NCBI GenBank assembly: GCA_009773075.1
Contig: WOUX01000032.1
Location: 1 to 7,968, forward strand
Direction of reading: 5' to 3'
DNA: 7,968 bases
From: a bacterium
GTDB taxonomy: Bacteria > Desulfobacterota > UBA8473
This document shows, one piece after another, positions 6,298 to 7,968 of this stretch. Below the pieces are notes generated by a model that saw nothing but the letters and a program-made list of their open reading frames with translations, ran no database searches and had not been told where the DNA came from. The stretch's first letter is position 1. Each line of letters begins with the position of its first letter. A program made the position numbers and the translations under genes.

Positions 6298-7896
6298 TCA
6301 ATCATCCATCCACACATCCCTCAGGGAGATAAAATCCCCTGCGGGATACACCACAAAACCATGAACCGATTTATTCATAGCCGCTATATTGGTAGTATAC
6401 CATAGACTTACATAGGGAATGTCCTCTGCCAGTATTTTCTGTATCTCACTGTAAACCTTCTTTCTCCTGGATATGTTCAGAGTAACTCTACCCTCTCCAG
6501 TTAGTTTATCTAGGCTTTGGTTTACATATCCTCCACGATTTGCACCATTAGGAGGGATGCTGGAAGAATGAAAGATATAATATAGCATGTCAGGATCGGC
6601 AATGCCAACCCATGATAGGCTATACATCTGAAAGTTCCCTGACTTTATGTCCGAATAGAGGGTTCCCCATTCATAACTCATAATGTCTATGCCGATCCCC
6701 ACAACTCTCAGTTGCTGTTGAATAATCTCTGCTATCCTCTTTCTAAGCTGGTCAGTGGATGTCTTGAATGTCAGTTTAAACCTCGTATCCAGGCCATCAC
6801 CATCAGGGTCTTTAAACCCTGCCTCGTCCAGCAGTCTTAATGCCTTTGTTTTATTGTATTCAAAGACCTTAACGTTTTTCTCATATGCCCAATTATGGGG
6901 AGAAAGAATTCCACTGGCGGAGGTAGCCGATCCCTTTAATATATACCTTATTATTGCTTCCTTATCTATAGCATGGGCAATAGCCTCTCTGACCTTTATA
7001 TTCTTCAAAACAGGATCTTTTAGATTGAATCCAAGATAGGAATAGGTAGTTCCTTCCTCTTTGACAATCTTTAAGTTATCCCTTTTCTCCAAAAAGGGGA
7101 ACAAATCCGGAGGGATGTCGTTCTGCAAAAGGTGGATACCCCCCTGACTCAATTCCAGCAACCTGACCGTGCTATCGGGTACTATCTTGAAGACTATCCC
7201 GTTCAACCTGGGTTGACCCTCAAAGTAATGAGTGTTCGCCTTCAGTATTATTTTCTCGTCAGGGAGAAACCCTGTCAGTTTAAATGGTCCGGTCCCCAGG
7301 GGTTGATTACTAAACTTGTCTCCGGATTTCTCGGCAGCATGCTTTGGAACAATCCCAATAATTGCCATGTTTATTAAGAAAGGGGCAAACGGCTCTTTAA
7401 GTATAAATCTTACTGTATATTTATCCAGAGTCTCTATTGACTCAATCTTTTCAAAAGCACCCATATGGGGTGATTTGAAAGAAGGATTGAGGATTGTATC
7501 GAAGGTGTATTTTACGTCTTTTGAGGTAAGCTCTGAACCATCATGAAACTGAACCCCCTTTTTTAAATGAAATATATATGTGGTTTCATTGGGGTTATCC
7601 CACCTTTTAACTATATCTGGCACAGGGTTAAAATGGGGGTCTAGTTTGAAGAGGGGATTAAATAGGAGCTGAGTTAAACGGTAGGAATTTGCATCAGTGG
7701 CATACCTTGGGTCAAGGTTAGCGGGACTGCTCTCAAGACCTATGACAAGGGTATTTCTATCTGGTTTTGATTCTTTCAAACATGCTACAAGGGCTATTAA
7801 AAAGAAAATAGTAAAGAAAAGTGCACCGCTTATGGTTATGCGCTTACTTTCAATCAGAACCCGTATAAATAACGGCGAGAATATAGGTCGGCTCAT
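6298..7896 (-). CDS. Peptide-type ABC importer solute-binding lipoprotein (SBP family 5)
   Basis: A 532-residue extracytoplasmic binding protein of the DppA/OppA family, capturing peptides (or in some members other solutes) for the two downstream permeases. The N-terminus has a basic region to about residue 20, a hydrophobic core (23-38) and a lipobox LVAC with C39 as the lipidated cysteine, so the mature protein is membrane-anchored. Family features follow: SSPANLDPRYATD (56-68), YIFHLKKGVQFHDG (107-120), GTGPFKLTGF (201-210), REAIAHAIDKEAI (303-315), a DPDGDGLD loop (363-370) common in this family, and the C-terminal LAEDIPYVSLWY (489-500). Length is typical. The ATG is the only usable start: an in-frame TGA lies five codons upstream and no other ATG, GTG or TTG comes before the signal sequence. 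Its ribosome site is poor (AAGTAGAA). It heads the operon. Ligand specificity cannot be read from sequence. Confidence 0.93.
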   Translation of the reverse strand: MSRPIFSPLFIRVLIESKRITISGALFFTIFFLIALVACLKESKPDRNTLVIGLESSPANLDPRYATDANSYRLTQLLFNPLFKLDPHFNPVPDIVKRWDNPNETTYIFHLKKGVQFHDGSELTSKDVKYTFDTILNPSFKSPHMGAFEKIESIETLDKYTVRFILKEPFAPFLINMAIIGIVPKHAAEKSGDKFSNQPLGTGPFKLTGFLPDEKIILKANTHYFEGQPRLNGIVFKIVPDSTVRLLELSQGGIHLLQNDIPPDLFPFLEKRDNLKIVKEEGTTYSYLGFNLKDPVLKNIKVREAIAHAIDKEAIIRYILKGSATSASGILSPHNWAYEKNVKVFEYNKTKALRLLDEAGFKDPDGDGLDTRFKLTFKTSTDQLRKRIAEIIQQQLRVVGIGIDIMSYEWGTLYSDIKSGNFQMYSLSWVGIADPDMLYYIFHSSSIPPNGANRGGYVNQSLDKLTGEGRVTLNISRRKKVYSEIQKILAEDIPYVSLWYTTNIAAMNKSVHGFVVYPAGDFISLRDVWMDD

Positions 7897-7930
7897 TTCT
7901 ACTTGAGGTCACTAAATGGGGAATGTTTGA

Positions 7931-7950
7931 GAGATAATAAATGGTATCTC
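7931..7950. repeat. Short inverted repeat upstream of the importer operon
   Basis: GAGATA at 7931-7936 and TATCTC at 7945-7950 are perfect inverted copies around an 8-base centre, 35 bases before the start of the solute-binding gene. It could be an operator or a leader hairpin. Arms are short, so chance is possible. Confidence 0.3.
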
Positions 7951-7968
7951 CTGTAGATAAGATTTCCA

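Overview
The window is AT-leaning bacterial DNA with tightly packed genes in two blocks that converge. Sequence alone does not fix the taxon. The short bS21 with a KPSVKKKRK core, the lipoprotein-type solute-binding protein and the general style of the genes suggest a Gram-negative-type anaerobe of the Desulfobacterota (former Deltaproteobacteria) or a neighbouring phylum. This is an inference, not a demonstrated assignment.

Plus strand, 148-2480: two overlapping genes encode a zinc amidohydrolase of the N-acyl-D-amino-acid deacylase (D-aminoacylase) family and a class I glutamine-amidotransferase-like gamma-glutamyl hydrolase (peptidase C26). They share an ATGA stop/start and should be translated together.

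Minus strand, right to left, 7896-3270: a four-gene operon encodes a peptide-type solute-binding lipoprotein, a DppB/OppB-type permease, a DppC/OppC-type permease and a NagZ-type beta-N-acetylhexosaminidase. It ends in two stacked intrinsic-terminator-like hairpins at about 3154-3228. No ATPase gene for the importer is present. Beyond the terminators, also on the minus strand, lies a monocistronic rpsU (ribosomal protein bS21) with its own leader. Its 3' end faces the 3' end of the plus-strand pair across a 206-base convergent gap.

Taken together, importer, NagZ, D-aminoacylase and gamma-glutamyl hydrolase fit uptake and breakdown of peptides or muropeptides containing D-amino acids and gamma-glutamyl bonds, that is, peptidoglycan-fragment salvage. 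Each family call is firm. The joint pathway is inference. No phage, insertion sequence, CRISPR array, tRNA or rRNA was seen. The most notable small-scale observations are an open frame upstream of the second permease that looks like its missing N-terminus in a shifted frame, a degenerate heptanucleotide repeat between the first two importer genes, and a possible Shine-Dalgarno-masking element in the rpsU leader.
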